A stretch of 64,000 nucleotides of DNA. Source: Cristatella mucedo (lineage: Eukaryota > Bryozoa > Phylactolaemata > Cristatellidae). Position numbers and translations under genes: made by a program. Location: positions 758,001-822,000 of the forward strand of contig WPIO01000113.1 in the NCBI GenBank assembly GCA_009760855.2, given 5' to 3'. Positions 21,721 through 33,200 of the stretch are shown here, one piece after another (positions within the stretch are counted from its first letter, which is position 1; every line of letters starts with the position of its first letter). The notes below the pieces were generated by a model. That model did not search any database and was not told the origin of the DNA. It was given only the letters and a program-made list of their open reading frames with translations.

Positions 21721-21907
21721 ATTGCATGCTGACCCAGTGCATGTAACCCCTAACCATGTTATTCATTTTGTTTGTTTTTCAAGCATGATTTTACTTACTA
21801 TTCTATTGCGTATCACTTTGCAGCAAATGTAAAGCGCCTAGAAAGAGATTAAGTTCTCTGAGGGCGCTTTATCAAGTGCAATATTATTATTATTATTATT
21901 ATTATTA
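21721..21907 (+). mobile_element. L2-A 3'-end fragment inserted in L2-B
   Basis: Starts at ATTGCATGCTGACCC and ends in the tail hairpin and (ATT)n. The flanks (..AGGCTGAA and ACTGATGCAGC..) are contiguous in the L2-B copy at 49.4 kb, which proves a secondary insertion. Opposite orientation to the host element. Confidence 0.85.
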
Positions 21908-22440
21908 ACTGATGCAGCAGTTCAGCTAGGTACGACATAGCCAAGCCGTGGCAGGCCTTGTGGGTCAGCGTAGGAACTTTGCTCTGTATCCTTTGCTCAA
22001 CCGGCAACCATCCTAGCTCTTTCAGCAAAGGAGACACGTGCTCAAACCGCTGGGACTTGAAGACCAGCCTTGCAGCCATATTCATAGTCCGCTGTAGTGG
22101 CATAATAGCTTTCTTTGGCAGCTCAGCCAAAAGGGAATTACAATAATCAAGCCGAGACAGAACTAAAGAGCTAGTTGATTTTTTTACAAGCCACTGTGGG
22201 AGACAGCTCCTAATCTTGGATAGGGATCGGATGTGATGGCTACCTGTAGAGGCAGTCTTCTGAACGAAGCTTTTGAAATTGAGGCGGCTGTCAAACACGA
22301 CACCAAAATTTCGAGCACGTGGTCGCACAATAGCATCACCTATTAGAACAGCAAAGCCTTTTAATCCGGCCACACGCTTAGGGAGTCCTATGATGTTCGG
22401 TTGTATCATCATTTAATTTCAGGAAGTTTTCCGACATCCA

Positions 22441-22990
22441 GAATCGAATGGTTAGTGGAAGCTTGCTCAATAAACAACAAGAATAACATGGTTTGGGGTA
22501 ACATACACCGGATCAGCATGCAAGTATGGTTAGTGGCAGCATGCATAGTGTCAGCACCCATAAGCACATAAAGGTAGAATCACAGGGACCCAACCCACTT
22601 GATGCTGTGATAAATAAATGCGTTTTTAGTTTCTTTTTAAACGTGCTCAAGTCAGATGTCGTGACGAAAGTCGGGAGTGAGTTCCAAGCTTTGGGAGCAC
22701 ACGAACTAAAGGCACTGTCACAGGTTTGTACGAGGTGTAGGTAAACAATTTGACTCCAAAAAGCGAGTGGTACGATACTCGGCCTGGTGGGGGAGTAGAT
22801 CTGATAGGTAGGCTGGAGCCAAAGAATGAAAAGACCTAAAAGTAAGTGACAAAATCCTGAAGTCGATGCGTTGCTTGACGGGTAGCCAGTGCAGGTCGAC
22901 GAGAAGTGGTCTGATGTGGCAATTGCGATGCTCACGACAGACCAGCCTAGCTACAGTGTTTTGCACCAGCTGTAAGTGCCTGATTGCAAA
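22441..22990 (-). mobile_element. L2-A-like 3'-end fragment
   Basis: The minus strand carries the 3' part of ORF2 (LQLVQNTVARLVCREHRNC, LAPAYLSDLLPHQAEYR) and its UTR. It is more diverged than the 2.6-kb and 8.7-kb copies. It lacks the (ATT)n tail, being joined directly to the L2-B copy. Confidence 0.75.
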
Positions 22991-23460
22991 CAGACTTAAT
23001 CTCACACAAAAAAGAGGAAGTGAGAAGCATAGCTGAGTCAGGAGAGCAGTTGAGGTAGTGAGTAGAGAAGAAGTAGCAGCTCAGAATGGCTGGAAAAGAT
23101 GTGCTGCAGTAGGCTTCAGGAGAGTTGATGTCGTTGCCCAAGAGTTGTGGAAGTGAGCTCCACAGTCTAGGTAGGACACGTGTAGAGCAAATCGGTCTGT
23201 GACCAACAAAGCAAAGGACTGAAACAGCTAATCTGTTACCCATTGAGACCTGAGAGGACGTGGAGGCAGAAAATGGTGCACCAGTTCAGCTAGGTGTGAA
23301 GGAGCCAAGCCGTGGCTGCCGTGTGGGTCAGCTTAAGCACTTTTGCTCGGTATCCAATAATAGACCGGGTGCTATCCCACTTGTGTATCTGCTCGGATCT
23401 GCAGATGCAAGGCTAAATCAGGCAGATTTCTTAACTAGCCTTTTAGCCAATTAGCATCAT
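22991..23460 (-). mobile_element. Diverged L2-B-like 3' fragment
   Basis: The minus frame shows SPDSAMLLTSSFLCEIKSVC and related pieces of the L2-B C-terminus. The remainder to 23460 weakly matches the L2-B RT C-terminal half. Confidence 0.6.
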
Positions 23461-23464
23461 TATC

Positions 23465-23702
23465 CCAACGTCCCCTGGCGTGACGAAATTTAAAAGGAAG
23501 CTTAAAACACCTACATATTACATCATTTGGTGGGTCTTTGTGATTCGTCCTTCCTGCTTACACTGTGCCTGCTACTTTCGGACTCTATCATCAACCATTT
23601 ACTAATGTGTTCTATACAGCAACTGTAAAGCAATTAGAAAGAGAATCGGTTATTAGAGGGTGCTATACAAATGTATTATTATTAGTAGTAGTAGTATTAC
23701 TA
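23465..23702 (+). mobile_element. Old L2-A 3' fragment
   Basis: CGTCCCCTGGCGTGACG, TTTAAAAGGAAGCTTAAAAC and GTGGGTCTTTGTGATTCGTCC match the end of ORF2 and the 3' UTR, followed by a decayed tail and ATTATTATTAG. Confidence 0.65.
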
Positions 23703-23732
23703 TAGACTGAATAGTTTGTGCAGATGGGACAT

Positions 23733-23905
23733 TATGGTGAGCCGTGATGGCTCACTAAGTAAGGTGGTGGCTTTTCACGACCTCGGCCCCAAGGTAGTGG
23801 GTTCGAATCCTGTGGTGGGCGATCCTTTATTGCAAGCAAAGGTGATGGCTGTAAAGGCTCTCCTGTCGCTATACAAAAGAGGCTGTTGAATCAGCTAGCA
23901 TTTTC
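23733..23905 (+). mobile_element. SINE-B copy, best example
   Basis: A tRNA-like head with an A-box-like TGGCTCACTAAGTAAGG and an exact B-box core GGTTCGAATCC at 23800-23810, then the body GTGATGGCTGTAAAGGCTC, CTATACAAAAGAGGCTG. Related copies at 8608/9605, 40755 and 48880. The tail differs from SINE-A, so this is a separate family. Confidence 0.65.
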
Positions 23906-24285
23906 TGTGCTTGTTTCAGTCAGCCAGCCTTTACATGGCATTATGATCAACGAAAATCCATCCAATAAGCTCAGCAATGAAGAAATGGGACCGTGTCACA
24001 TCCATTAACCTATGTACCTCATACATTTTTTTATGTGGCAAGACTAGTCTCTGTGTTACTGCAAGAAAGCCGTAGACGGTCAGTATGCACTTTGGACGAG
24101 AAGCCAAGTGGGAGCAATTTATGTCGTGGGACTATGAGGCTCGAGTTAATCGGCTGCTGCCTCGATTTACTTTGTAGCAAATGAAAAGTGTGGAGAAAGA
24201 GATTGAGGTCTCTAAGGACAATATATCAAATTATCAAATATTTTATTATAATAATTATTATTGTTGTTGCTGCTGTGGTGCGTGC

Positions 24286-24302
24286 GTGTGTGCGGTGCAG
24301 GT

Positions 24303-24340
<38 letters not shown>

Positions 24341-24342
24341 TC

Positions 24343-24424
<82 letters not shown>

Positions 24425-24471
24425 CTACATTGTCGTCAGGGACACATGGCAGGAGACGTTCTGTCTGTCTG

Positions 24472-24565
<94 letters not shown>
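24286..24565. repeat. Compound (GT)n/(CTGT)n/(CT)n microsatellite with internal duplication
   Basis: GT, CTGT and CT runs, interrupted by a unique 40-base segment (24421-24460) that recurs exactly at 24566-24605 after a second CTGT/CT run. Long low-complexity frames here are artefacts. Confidence 0.95.
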
Positions 24566-24569
<4 letters not shown>

Positions 24570-24605
24570 CTACATTGTCGTCAGGGACACATGGCAGGAG
24601 ACGTT

Positions 24606-26770
24606 AACAACTACTACTCTGTATGTTTTGCCATCGACACAGTCTAGCTCTTAGCAGACGTCTCTTTGATCGGCACCTTTCATAAAAGGCTTCGCGAGCC
24701 AGCGAAATATGGGTACACAGAGCAGAGCCGATCAGCAGACCTCCCACAAGGCTTGAGCTGGCACGGCACCAGGAAATACCTTGAACAACCTCGGGGCCAC
24801 TTGACTTATAAAGGAGGCTCAGCCGAATGGCATTTTGCTGCTACATCTGCTTAGAAACCACAAAACTAAAATAGAACGACAGGTCTCCAACAGAGGTGAG
24901 CCACAGTTCAAAACGGCAAGCAGTTGTAGGCAACAGAAGAAAGTGAATAGCAACAAACAAAAGAGAGCAGCACTTGGGCAGCTTTAAGGCTGGCCAAGTG
25001 CTGGTAAGCCAACAGCCAGCATGGAAGCTTGCCCCCTCGTCCGAGGGAACTGTTTCCAGAAGCAACCAAATCGACCAGAGACAAGGGCAATCTCTAGTTG
25101 CAAGACAAATATACTTGCCCAAGCCTGGCTAGGCCTGAGACCAGTGGCACCGCCGGGCTTGGTCTATTTTTTAAATCACAAGACAATCGTAAGAAAATTG
25201 GCTCTACAGCAGAAGCCTCAGCCACAGAAGCAGCCGAAGCTGCTGAAGCAGCAGTTCGAGTCCTAGTCTACAACAACTCCAGGCAGATAGGAGAGGTTCA
25301 ATGCAAGTGTATTTGAAATATCAGATCATATCGCCGAGCAGGACCTGCACGGCCAAGAGCGACCATACAAACGAGCTCTGCCTACATGCCGACGTTTGGC
25401 GGTAGGATTGGCTGAGCCCAACACGAAAGTGCTTGCACACACACTAACTCACTCAACCGCAGACACGCCAGTCCGTTTGCAAGGCACAGCTCACGACCGG
25501 AAGCAGCTCCGCCTGGCTCAGTCACGTGAGAGTGGCTGCTGCAGAGGTTTAGCTAGAAACTGCCGACCAGGACCACGGTGGCACGACTTCGTCGGCAAAT
25601 TCAATCTAGCCGAATTAGGCTCGAGCAGCAACCGCCCGGCTGCTCCTGTACCTTCAAGGAACGAAGCAAGTCCAAAATCACCTCCAGCCAAGTCCACAGC
25701 TGCTGCCACGGCTGCTGCTTCAGCAGCAGCAGACGGAGGCCAGACGCTGTTCGACTCGCAGAGGCAGGCGCAGGCGACTAAAGTGTCTATTGCCGGGGTA
25801 GAGTGCTCGCTCCTACCCGTGGAGCAAACAGTTAGGAGCAGAGGATTGGCCGACGGAGCCGTCTGAACTGCTGCACACACGTGCCGATGAGTGCAAGCAC
25901 AGGCGAAAAAGAGCTGAGATTTCACACTTCAGACAGCCAGTCAAAAAACTGCAGTACTCAGGCTACCAATGTAGTCTAATTGCCTACGTCTATTCAACAA
26001 GAAATAAATGGATGGTCTTAATAACTGTTTATGTGAGACAGCAAACTAGCACCTTTGCGGCACAGACACCTGCAGCCAAAAGTCACTGGCAGCTGACAGG
26101 CAGCTCAGTGGATAGATACACGTGCATTCATATGATCCAGTTTTCTTTTTCATATATCCTTAACTAGAAGGATCATACACACTTTTCAGGATCGACAAAG
26201 AGAATCGTGAAGATCGATCGAAAAACCCGGATGACTTGGCCGATATATTAGAGAAAGTCTCTTGGTAGCCATGCGTTGCCAACAGACAGTGAATGGATAG
26301 CACGCAATGCGATCTCACGAGGCGCCTAGGCAGCACACTTGCAATTCTGCAAATAAGGGAAGCATCCCAGCCATGCAAACTCCTATTTTTCCCGGCATTG
26401 CAAGCACACCACACTAGTACTAGCCGTTCCCTTGGACGCCTGCCTAGCTTCAAATAGGATGTGCAGTGGCCTCGATGCTTCGAAATCTGCTAGTTGGTAC
26501 TGTGAACCCCTGCCCCCCCTCTTCCAAGATGCCTAGCTTCAAAAGGTGCAAGCAGACTCAAAAGTCAGCCCCGAAATCTTGGTAATCGATACTCCAAATT
26601 CCCAAACTGGCCTGAGGTAGGGTGGTTTCCTCTGCAGCCGGTCTCAAGCCAGATGGCGGTCGCATTATATGCCAGCCTCTGACAGTGACCTTCCAGTGCA
26701 GGCCACTCTATTAGGTCTGTGGTCCGGCAAAGGTAGACCAGCAGAAACTAGGTAAATAATGGATATAATC
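24606..26770. other. No gene assigned; GC-richer, possibly genic
   Basis: A frame of 157 codons (25396-25866, plus) is Ala/Ser/Gln-rich with no domain. AATAAA lies at about 26003. The base composition resembles the ankyrin gene further right, so unrecognised exons are possible, but none has both splice signals and a conserved protein. Confidence 0.3.
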
Positions 26771-26771
26771 T

Positions 26772-26902
26772 TCTTGTTGTTTATTGAGCATGCTACCACT
26801 AACCATTCGATCGTGCTTCCTTTGCCGCAAATGCAAAGTGCCTAGAAAGAGATTTGAGTTCCCTGAGGGCACTATATAAAATGAAATATTATTATTATTA
26901 AT
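26772..26902 (+). mobile_element. L2-A 3'-end fragment
   Basis: TTATTGAGCATGCTACCACT, then AAAGTGCCTAGAAAGAG, the mirror arm GAGGGCACT and (ATT)n. The short 5'-truncated form also seen at 59731. Confidence 0.75.
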
Positions 26903-29553
26903 GATTAGACAAAAAGCATCGATCACAGGAATAAAAAGAGTATATAGGCTTCGATGACTGAAATAAAAGACCACACAGGCAAAGGCAGGAGGAGTCTGTT
27001 AATAGACCCTTCTCCATTCCCACTAGGTGCAAATAACAACCTTAACAACCTCGGCTCCCTAAATCCCGAGATCTCTCTTGCTGCCAATCGAGAACAAATG
27101 TACCAGCCACAGTCCGACAACGTGGCCAGTTTCGACTTCAAGCTGTCACACAGTGCAGACATTACTGATTCGACACAAGCTTGTACTCGAGATAGGTCCA
27201 TGAACGTCTCGACTCCAAACGTTTGCCGGTGTGGACGCAGCTTTACAAGTATCGTCGATGTGTGCCTGCCATCACTTTCACGCCTGTTCGCAGATATCAG
27301 TTATTGCAGCCCACAAGGGGCGCACTCCAAGAGAGCCTGAACATACGAAAGCACCAGCTTGCTTTTAGAGTTTTTTTTGCGATCAGGCGATTTAGCTGCT
27401 GCCACTGGTTCAGTGAGCCGAGGCAACGTCGGTCCGAGGTGAAGCCGTGCCCAACGCCAAACGTCACTCAGTCTCACACTGCTCTCCGGGTGCTCGAGTA
27501 GCTAGGCGCACAGCAAGCACTGAGAGCCACTTGCCACTGAGTGCTGACTCAGTGAAGTCGAGGCTGCAAGACACGGCTCCCCTTCCCTCGGACTCGGCCA
27601 GAAGAGCAAGTCCTGATTGGTGGCCGGCCGGTGCTGCCAGGCTACAGTTCGTTCGATGGTCGAGAGTCAAGGCAAATAATAGCAAAGCAATGTCGGCTGA
27701 GCTGAATACACTGGAATGGGATGGCCAACTTTTCTCATCGATGGCAAATCGCTGTGAGTGCAACAGCCAACAAGCGAGACAAAGAGCTTCTAAAAATATT
27801 CCACGCCCTTCCCACAGCCAACAGTGCAAAGCAAAGAGTGCTCCCAGCCCTCCTGGCAGAAACTGGTTGCCCTGCCCCAGACAGCCAAAGGGCTGGGGTT
27901 GGGTGGTGTGGGCAGGGCACATTTGATAGCAGCAGCACTAAGCAAGCAGCTTTCGAAAGAGGGTCGAGCAAAATGAATATGCAGATAATCTAGATTGCAG
28001 CAAGTTCGGAAGGGGTGCAAATGCTTGCTGACCCCCATGCTCTCTTCTTTTCTTCTCCCACGGTGGTGCTGAGCTGACCATGGTGTGCTAACCACAGGGG
28101 AGAGCAGGGAACAGGGGCACTGACCACGGGAATGCTGAACAGGGGTACTGACCACGGGAGGGGATGACAGGGGGGCAGGGGCAAGCTAACTTAAAGAGCA
28201 CTGAACACAAGGGCGCTGATCGAAAGTGCTGAGGGAGCTCAATTCCACTGAAAGCTAAGCACAAAGCCTGGCTCTTGCTTCCTACCAACTCGCGTCTTAT
28301 TACAGTCTTCCGGTTTGTAGCAGGTTGCTCCAAGTCTGGTTTCCTACTTGCACCGCCAACTAGCTATCATGGAATAATAGCAGTGGTATTTCTCTACGGC
28401 CAGACTTCGCTAACACAATTACCAGTAGAATGAAACCGGTCCTGGTATGGCCTTTATCGCCGGCCGCCTCAAAAAATCTTATTCTTAAACTCCGAACTCG
28501 TGTGTCCGACCTAGGATCCCATAAACAGGGACTCTCCAGGAGAGCATCGATGATTTTGCTGGTCAAGCTGTCAGCCATTCTTTGTAAACCAACACAGCAT
28601 GGCTGCGTGGCCTGAACAGCATCTATGATTGGTAACTGGCTGAGCCATGGCTGAAAAGTAGAACCTAGTTCGGCTGCTGAGTCTTTACCAATTCTTCCCC
28701 CTAAATCTGGACTGCCCCACTGCATTGGTGACGTACGACACCGAAGACACGGGTTTGTAGGAAGCAAGACTCGCCGTTTAAACCAGGCTTAAGCCTGGGA
28801 GGCAGAGCATCAGTTAATAGGAAGGCAGAGCTTCAGGTGTTAGCAAGGTCACCAATGTGGGCAGGCTGGGACCACTGAGCAACAATTGATAACCGGCCCT
28901 CGGTACTTGCACTTACACACAGACGCATGCACAAGCACGCCTGCGCACGCAAAACACGAGTCAGCAAACACGGCACACAAACATAGGCATGCACTTCCTG
29001 ACGAAACACCTAATCTGCCTAATCGACTCAAAGTGAGGCTCTACGTGGGCAGCACTGCCCACGTAGAGCTGCAGGGGGTGGGCAGCTGAGGAGCACTTAA
29101 GTCGCTCCACTGCCTGAGTCAACAGCTGGCACTGTTTTCACAGCCCGTGACCACTATTTCCCAATGACACTAGAAGCTGCCTCCGGCAGTGCAGAAGCAG
29201 CTGAACGAGCAATGTGAGCAGTGGCTGCTGCTGCTGCTGCAGCCACCACACCACAAAAGTCAGAGCAGAGAGACTGCTGTGGGTCGAGCGTGCAATAGCT
29301 AGTGGCACACCGGCAGCTGAAGCAGCAGCTAAACCTTGGCTTGGGCAGCACGCCAGGCGCTGCGACATAAGCTCTACCACGAGGTAACAGGACGGCTTTC
29401 AATCAGCTAGAACGACAAGCTTCCAAGAGGACAGGAGTGGACAGCAGGGCCTGTTGACCTGATGTCACTGAGGCAGTGCTGAGTGACGTGACAACACTGG
29501 CAAGCGGCTAGCAGTGGAGAAGTTAAACCAAGGCCTCAAGCGAGGAACACGAA
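26903..29553. other. No gene firmly assigned; possible orphan exon at 27027
   Basis: A good acceptor (CTCCATTCCCACTAG, ends 27026) precedes a plus frame open to 27340, rich in Asn/Ser, with no matching donor. The segment also holds the palindrome at 29038 and a run of open but domain-free frames (27464-27922, 28360-28767). Confidence 0.3.
29038..29069. repeat. Perfect 15-bp palindrome, 2-base loop
   Basis: GCTCTACGTGGGCAG and its exact reverse complement separated by CA. It contains CACGTAG/CTACGTG arms. Could extrude as a cruciform or be a dimeric factor site. Confidence 0.75.
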
Positions 29554-30292
29554 ATGGCACAGACGACGACTAGCGCAGAGCAGGGCGGCGCAGTCGCAAG
29601 CATCGACAGCAGCGGACGGGCAGTGGCCTCTGGAGCAGCAGCCCTGCTGGAAGCAGCAACAGTGGCTGCTTACTCAGCGGATTCGCTGCCGACGAGTCAC
29701 GACCGGCGCAAGGAAACAGCAGCAATGGCGAAGCAGGAGCACGGGATGCCAGATCACAACGAGAGCGGCAGGCGAGCAAGCGAGGAGCCACTTGCGCCAG
29801 TTGCAGCAGCTACCGATCTTGCCACAGCCGACATGCCCAAGGTTGCCACAGAAGTGGCGACGCCTGGTGAGCATCTGTGCCCGCATGGCTACCGGCTTCG
29901 GCACGGAGTAAGTAGCGACAAACTGGCGCACCTGCCGCTGCCGCCGCGGAGGCCGACGTTCGAGCTGGACATGCACATGTGCTCGCCCTTCACCGAGAGT
30001 CGCGTCTACGCCGCAATAAAGGCCGGCAGCTGCATGCTACTGCGGGAAGGCCTGGCCGCTGCGGCCACTGCCACTACCGGGGCCGTCCTCGAAGTGATGC
30101 CGCCAGGGGGCGGCATCAGCATGGCAGTGCAGCTGCCCCTCGACCTGGAGTTCGGCTGCAGCTACATGCACGTCGTGGCCGACTCGGCCGAGAGCATGTC
30201 GGGAGAGCTACGCTTCGTGCCCATGGTGCACGAGTTGGCGCTGGCCGGCGTCGACCCACAACTGGCCGATAACAACGGGCGCACGGCACTGG
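29554..30292 (+). CDS. Ankyrin gene exon 1
   Basis: First ATG after an in-frame TAA at 29524; 246 codons plus one base. The donor GG|GTAAGA at 30293 is strong. Reading on through the donor leads into a 16-base G run (30362-30377) and loses the repeat pattern, which supports splicing here. Confidence 0.65.
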
Positions 30293-33200
30293 GTAAGAGC
30301 GCTGGGCGGTGGTTCGAGGGGGTGTGCATGTGGTACGCTGTGACAGCGACCGAGCTCTGGCGGGGGGGGGGGGGGGGCAGCATGGTAGGACCGGGAGCTA
30401 TTACATTCGGCTAGGCTGAATACCAAGGGTAAAATCTAGATGCCATTTTAGCAATCCGAGCTAAACTTGGCACTGAGCAGTGAAGGGTTCGAGGCGCCCT
30501 TGCCACATTCGTCTCAAAAATTGAAATGCTGCTCTGGGACCCTTTCACCCGTTGTGGTAAGCGATTGCCAAAATGTGACTGGCTGATTCACAAAGTGGGC
30601 TTCATTACTATGAATCCTGAAGTGGCATGAACTTATCGACGATCTATAAAATGGGGCGGTTTTGGCTTTTGATCGACATTTCTGTGCCTGAACAGTTCCT
30701 TTATTTCGGACAAGGCTTTCATTATCAAGCCAGGCACAGCAACAGCACGAGATCTATAGAGTCACGTCTCTCTTCTACCTGCTTCAGCTGTAGCTACTTG
30801 TTGCTCGAAGCATGCAGAACGGCTCCTTGTCCCAGTTCTCTTACCCACTCGCGGCATGCGCACGCAGATATAGCGGCCGCAAAGAACCTGAGAAGCATCG
30901 CCGAGGCACTGCTGCAAGTCGGAGCCACAATCAGCCAAGCGACTCGCAGCCGCCTGCGGATGGACATGGCCACCACACCCACAGCCGCAGCAGCACAGGT
31001 ACGTCGCTCCACAGGCCAAGCTGTCCCTTCGTGGCACGGTCGTCCTTGCCGGCAGCGCAAGCGGCTACAGCGCCGCACAGAGCCTGCGCCAGGTGCTGGC
31101 AATCTCAGCTCTTCAAACTCTCATGTCTGCCACTGGCAGTCATGGAGGCACAAAGAGGTAGGGATCTCGAAAGACCGGTGGCACTAATGCCGTCGCTGCC
31201 ACCACCTCAGTGGTTGTGCCCACGGAATCAGCACCAACGCTACAGAGCTGGCAGCAGTCCAGTGCACAGTGTAAGCCATACCGGTTCAGTTAGCAGCATC
31301 CACAATTGCATTCAGACTGGACTACTGCAATTCAGTCTTGGTAGGGCCTCGGACCAGGCCATTTAGCCTATACAGCTGGTGATGCATATGGCTGTTGGCA
31401 CAACCGTCATTGTCAGCAAACAATCCGAGTCAAACAGCTAGCAAGAGGCATGCTACATTGGTAAATGTGAAAACAACACAGGGGGCTATAGTCAGCAAAG
31501 GATCTAAGTCAAGCAACAGAGAGCAAGAGACCCTATACACCGATAAATGCGATTAAAATACAGTGATGCAAGGTGGCTATTCAGATGACAATGCAGGCAT
31601 ATTCAGGTATGTACCGAGAATGATTTGCCTGGCGTTCGAGCTTGACAAAGCCGGTTACAGATTTATCCTTGCTAACAGTTTACCGCATGATTAGTCAAAA
31701 ACTAGATAAACAGACTGACAATTACGTCACCAAAACGTGAAAACAATTCGATTTTTTCCTAAAGAATGCTCACTCGTAACTTGAGCGCCTGAACTATCGG
31801 CAGTAAATCTCACAAAAATGTTTGCAACAAGAAAAATCCACGTCTACAGCTCAAACGAGACAGTCAAAGAGTAGTGGCCGAGTAACCTTCGAACAAAAGA
31901 AGAGCCAAATGGAAATCCGCCAGACGCCAGACAAATAGAAGTGGAAGCAATCAGAAAAGCACCGGCCAACTGTTTCTCTTCCTGCTTGCCAGCAGCTCTC
32001 GTGTCCAACCATAGGCAGCCACACTATATCAGGCCTTATGACCCCAGGCAAAAGTGGACATGCCATTCTGAAACCACTTGTAAAAGGATAAGCACATTGT
32101 GGCACTGTCAAGTCGGCCGGCATTCAGCTGACGAACACTATCGACGCCTGGGCATGCTTAGACAAAAGTATGACAGCTAAATGACTCCAAATGCATTTGC
32201 GACATCGCATCCAGATTACTCTGCAATGCTGTAACATCCATACTCCTGGCATACCCCTTAGTCATATGCAACCGTGCAAAACCCAGCAGCGCCTCTGGTT
32301 TGTCATCAATAGAATAGAATGGCCACATCATAACAGTTCTGCCCGAGATTCACTAATTAACTATACAGCATTGAATCAATTTTAGATTAAATCTCTGGGT
32401 TACATGCAGCTGCATTAACTTGAACCAGCATACCAGCTTGCTGCCCTGGCTCCTCGGACACCCTAAGCGTGTGGCTGGATTAAAAGGCTTTGCTCTTCTA
32501 ATAGGTGATGCTGTTGTTTGATGATGCTGAAACTGCTGCACCAGTTTCAGCCTCTTCACGCCCCTCAGGGGTCATGTATGAACAATAAATTAGCTGTTCA
32601 TTCCTCAGTTTAAAGACCGTTGGGGACAGAAGCTTTAGCTCTGCAGATCCTAGACTGTGAACTCGTTTCCACAATTATTACACAACAACAACTAATCTCC
32701 TGCTGCCGACTATGGCTCATCCTTTTCAGCGGTCCTGAGCTGCTACTTCTATGCTATTCCCTACCTGAACTGCTCTCCTGACTCTGCTATGCTTCCCACT
32801 TTCTCTTTGCCGCGAGAGACGAAGTCTGATGGCAACCGAATGCGTACCGAAAGCCGCTTAGGCTGAGTGCGCTACAAAAAACTCTCCTGCATAACATCCT
32901 CATAGTCTGTATGGCTTTGTGGAGTTGCAGACGGAGATATATTACAGTACAGTGAGCTCACGCACCATCAGCTCCTTGGCAGCCCCCAGCTGTCTCTCTA
33001 CCTTACTTCACACCACATACAAATCTGTGGGAGGCCTTCTGTTCATAAACGCCCAAAGTGTGGAGCTCGCTTCTGTATTCCCTAACCACCTGCATTGAAT
33101 GTACACCATACAGGTCTTAGCTAGAGAAGCACGTGGGTCTCAGCCCAGGTGCTCCTACATCACGCGTTGCATGAGTCCTGCAGTGGGCGCATATGTGCAA

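Larger units (their letters stand above)
18852..22440 (-). mobile_element. L2-B LINE, interrupted by two L2-A insertions
   Basis: Three collinear minus-strand pieces of one element: RT C-terminal half (22440-21908; protein FGVVFDSRLNFKSF, SRLDYCNSLLAELPKKA, SYLAELLHQ), the end of the ORF (21720-21475; FLRLKTVGDRSFSSAGPRLW), and the 3' UTR with tail (18967-18852). The gaps hold an L2-A 3' fragment (21721-21907) and an L2-A ORF2 fragment (18975-21474). Removing both restores the junctions seen in the undivided copy at 49223-49857. L2-B differs from L2-A in protein and in tail. Confidence 0.8.

Noticed and set aside
24181-24654. Long frames rich in Cys/Val/Ser/Leu
   Set aside because: They are translations of GT/CTGT/CT microsatellites, open in several frames at once.
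28360-28767. Minus frame with MADSLTSKIIDALLESPCLW, resembling the start of a MADF-type DNA-binding domain
   Set aside because: Only about 20 residues resemble the family, the required later Trp/aromatic pattern is missing, and the donor options are weak.
29138-29402. Minus-strand Gln/Leu-rich frames
   Set aside because: CAG/CTG-rich low-complexity sequence with no flanking splice support.
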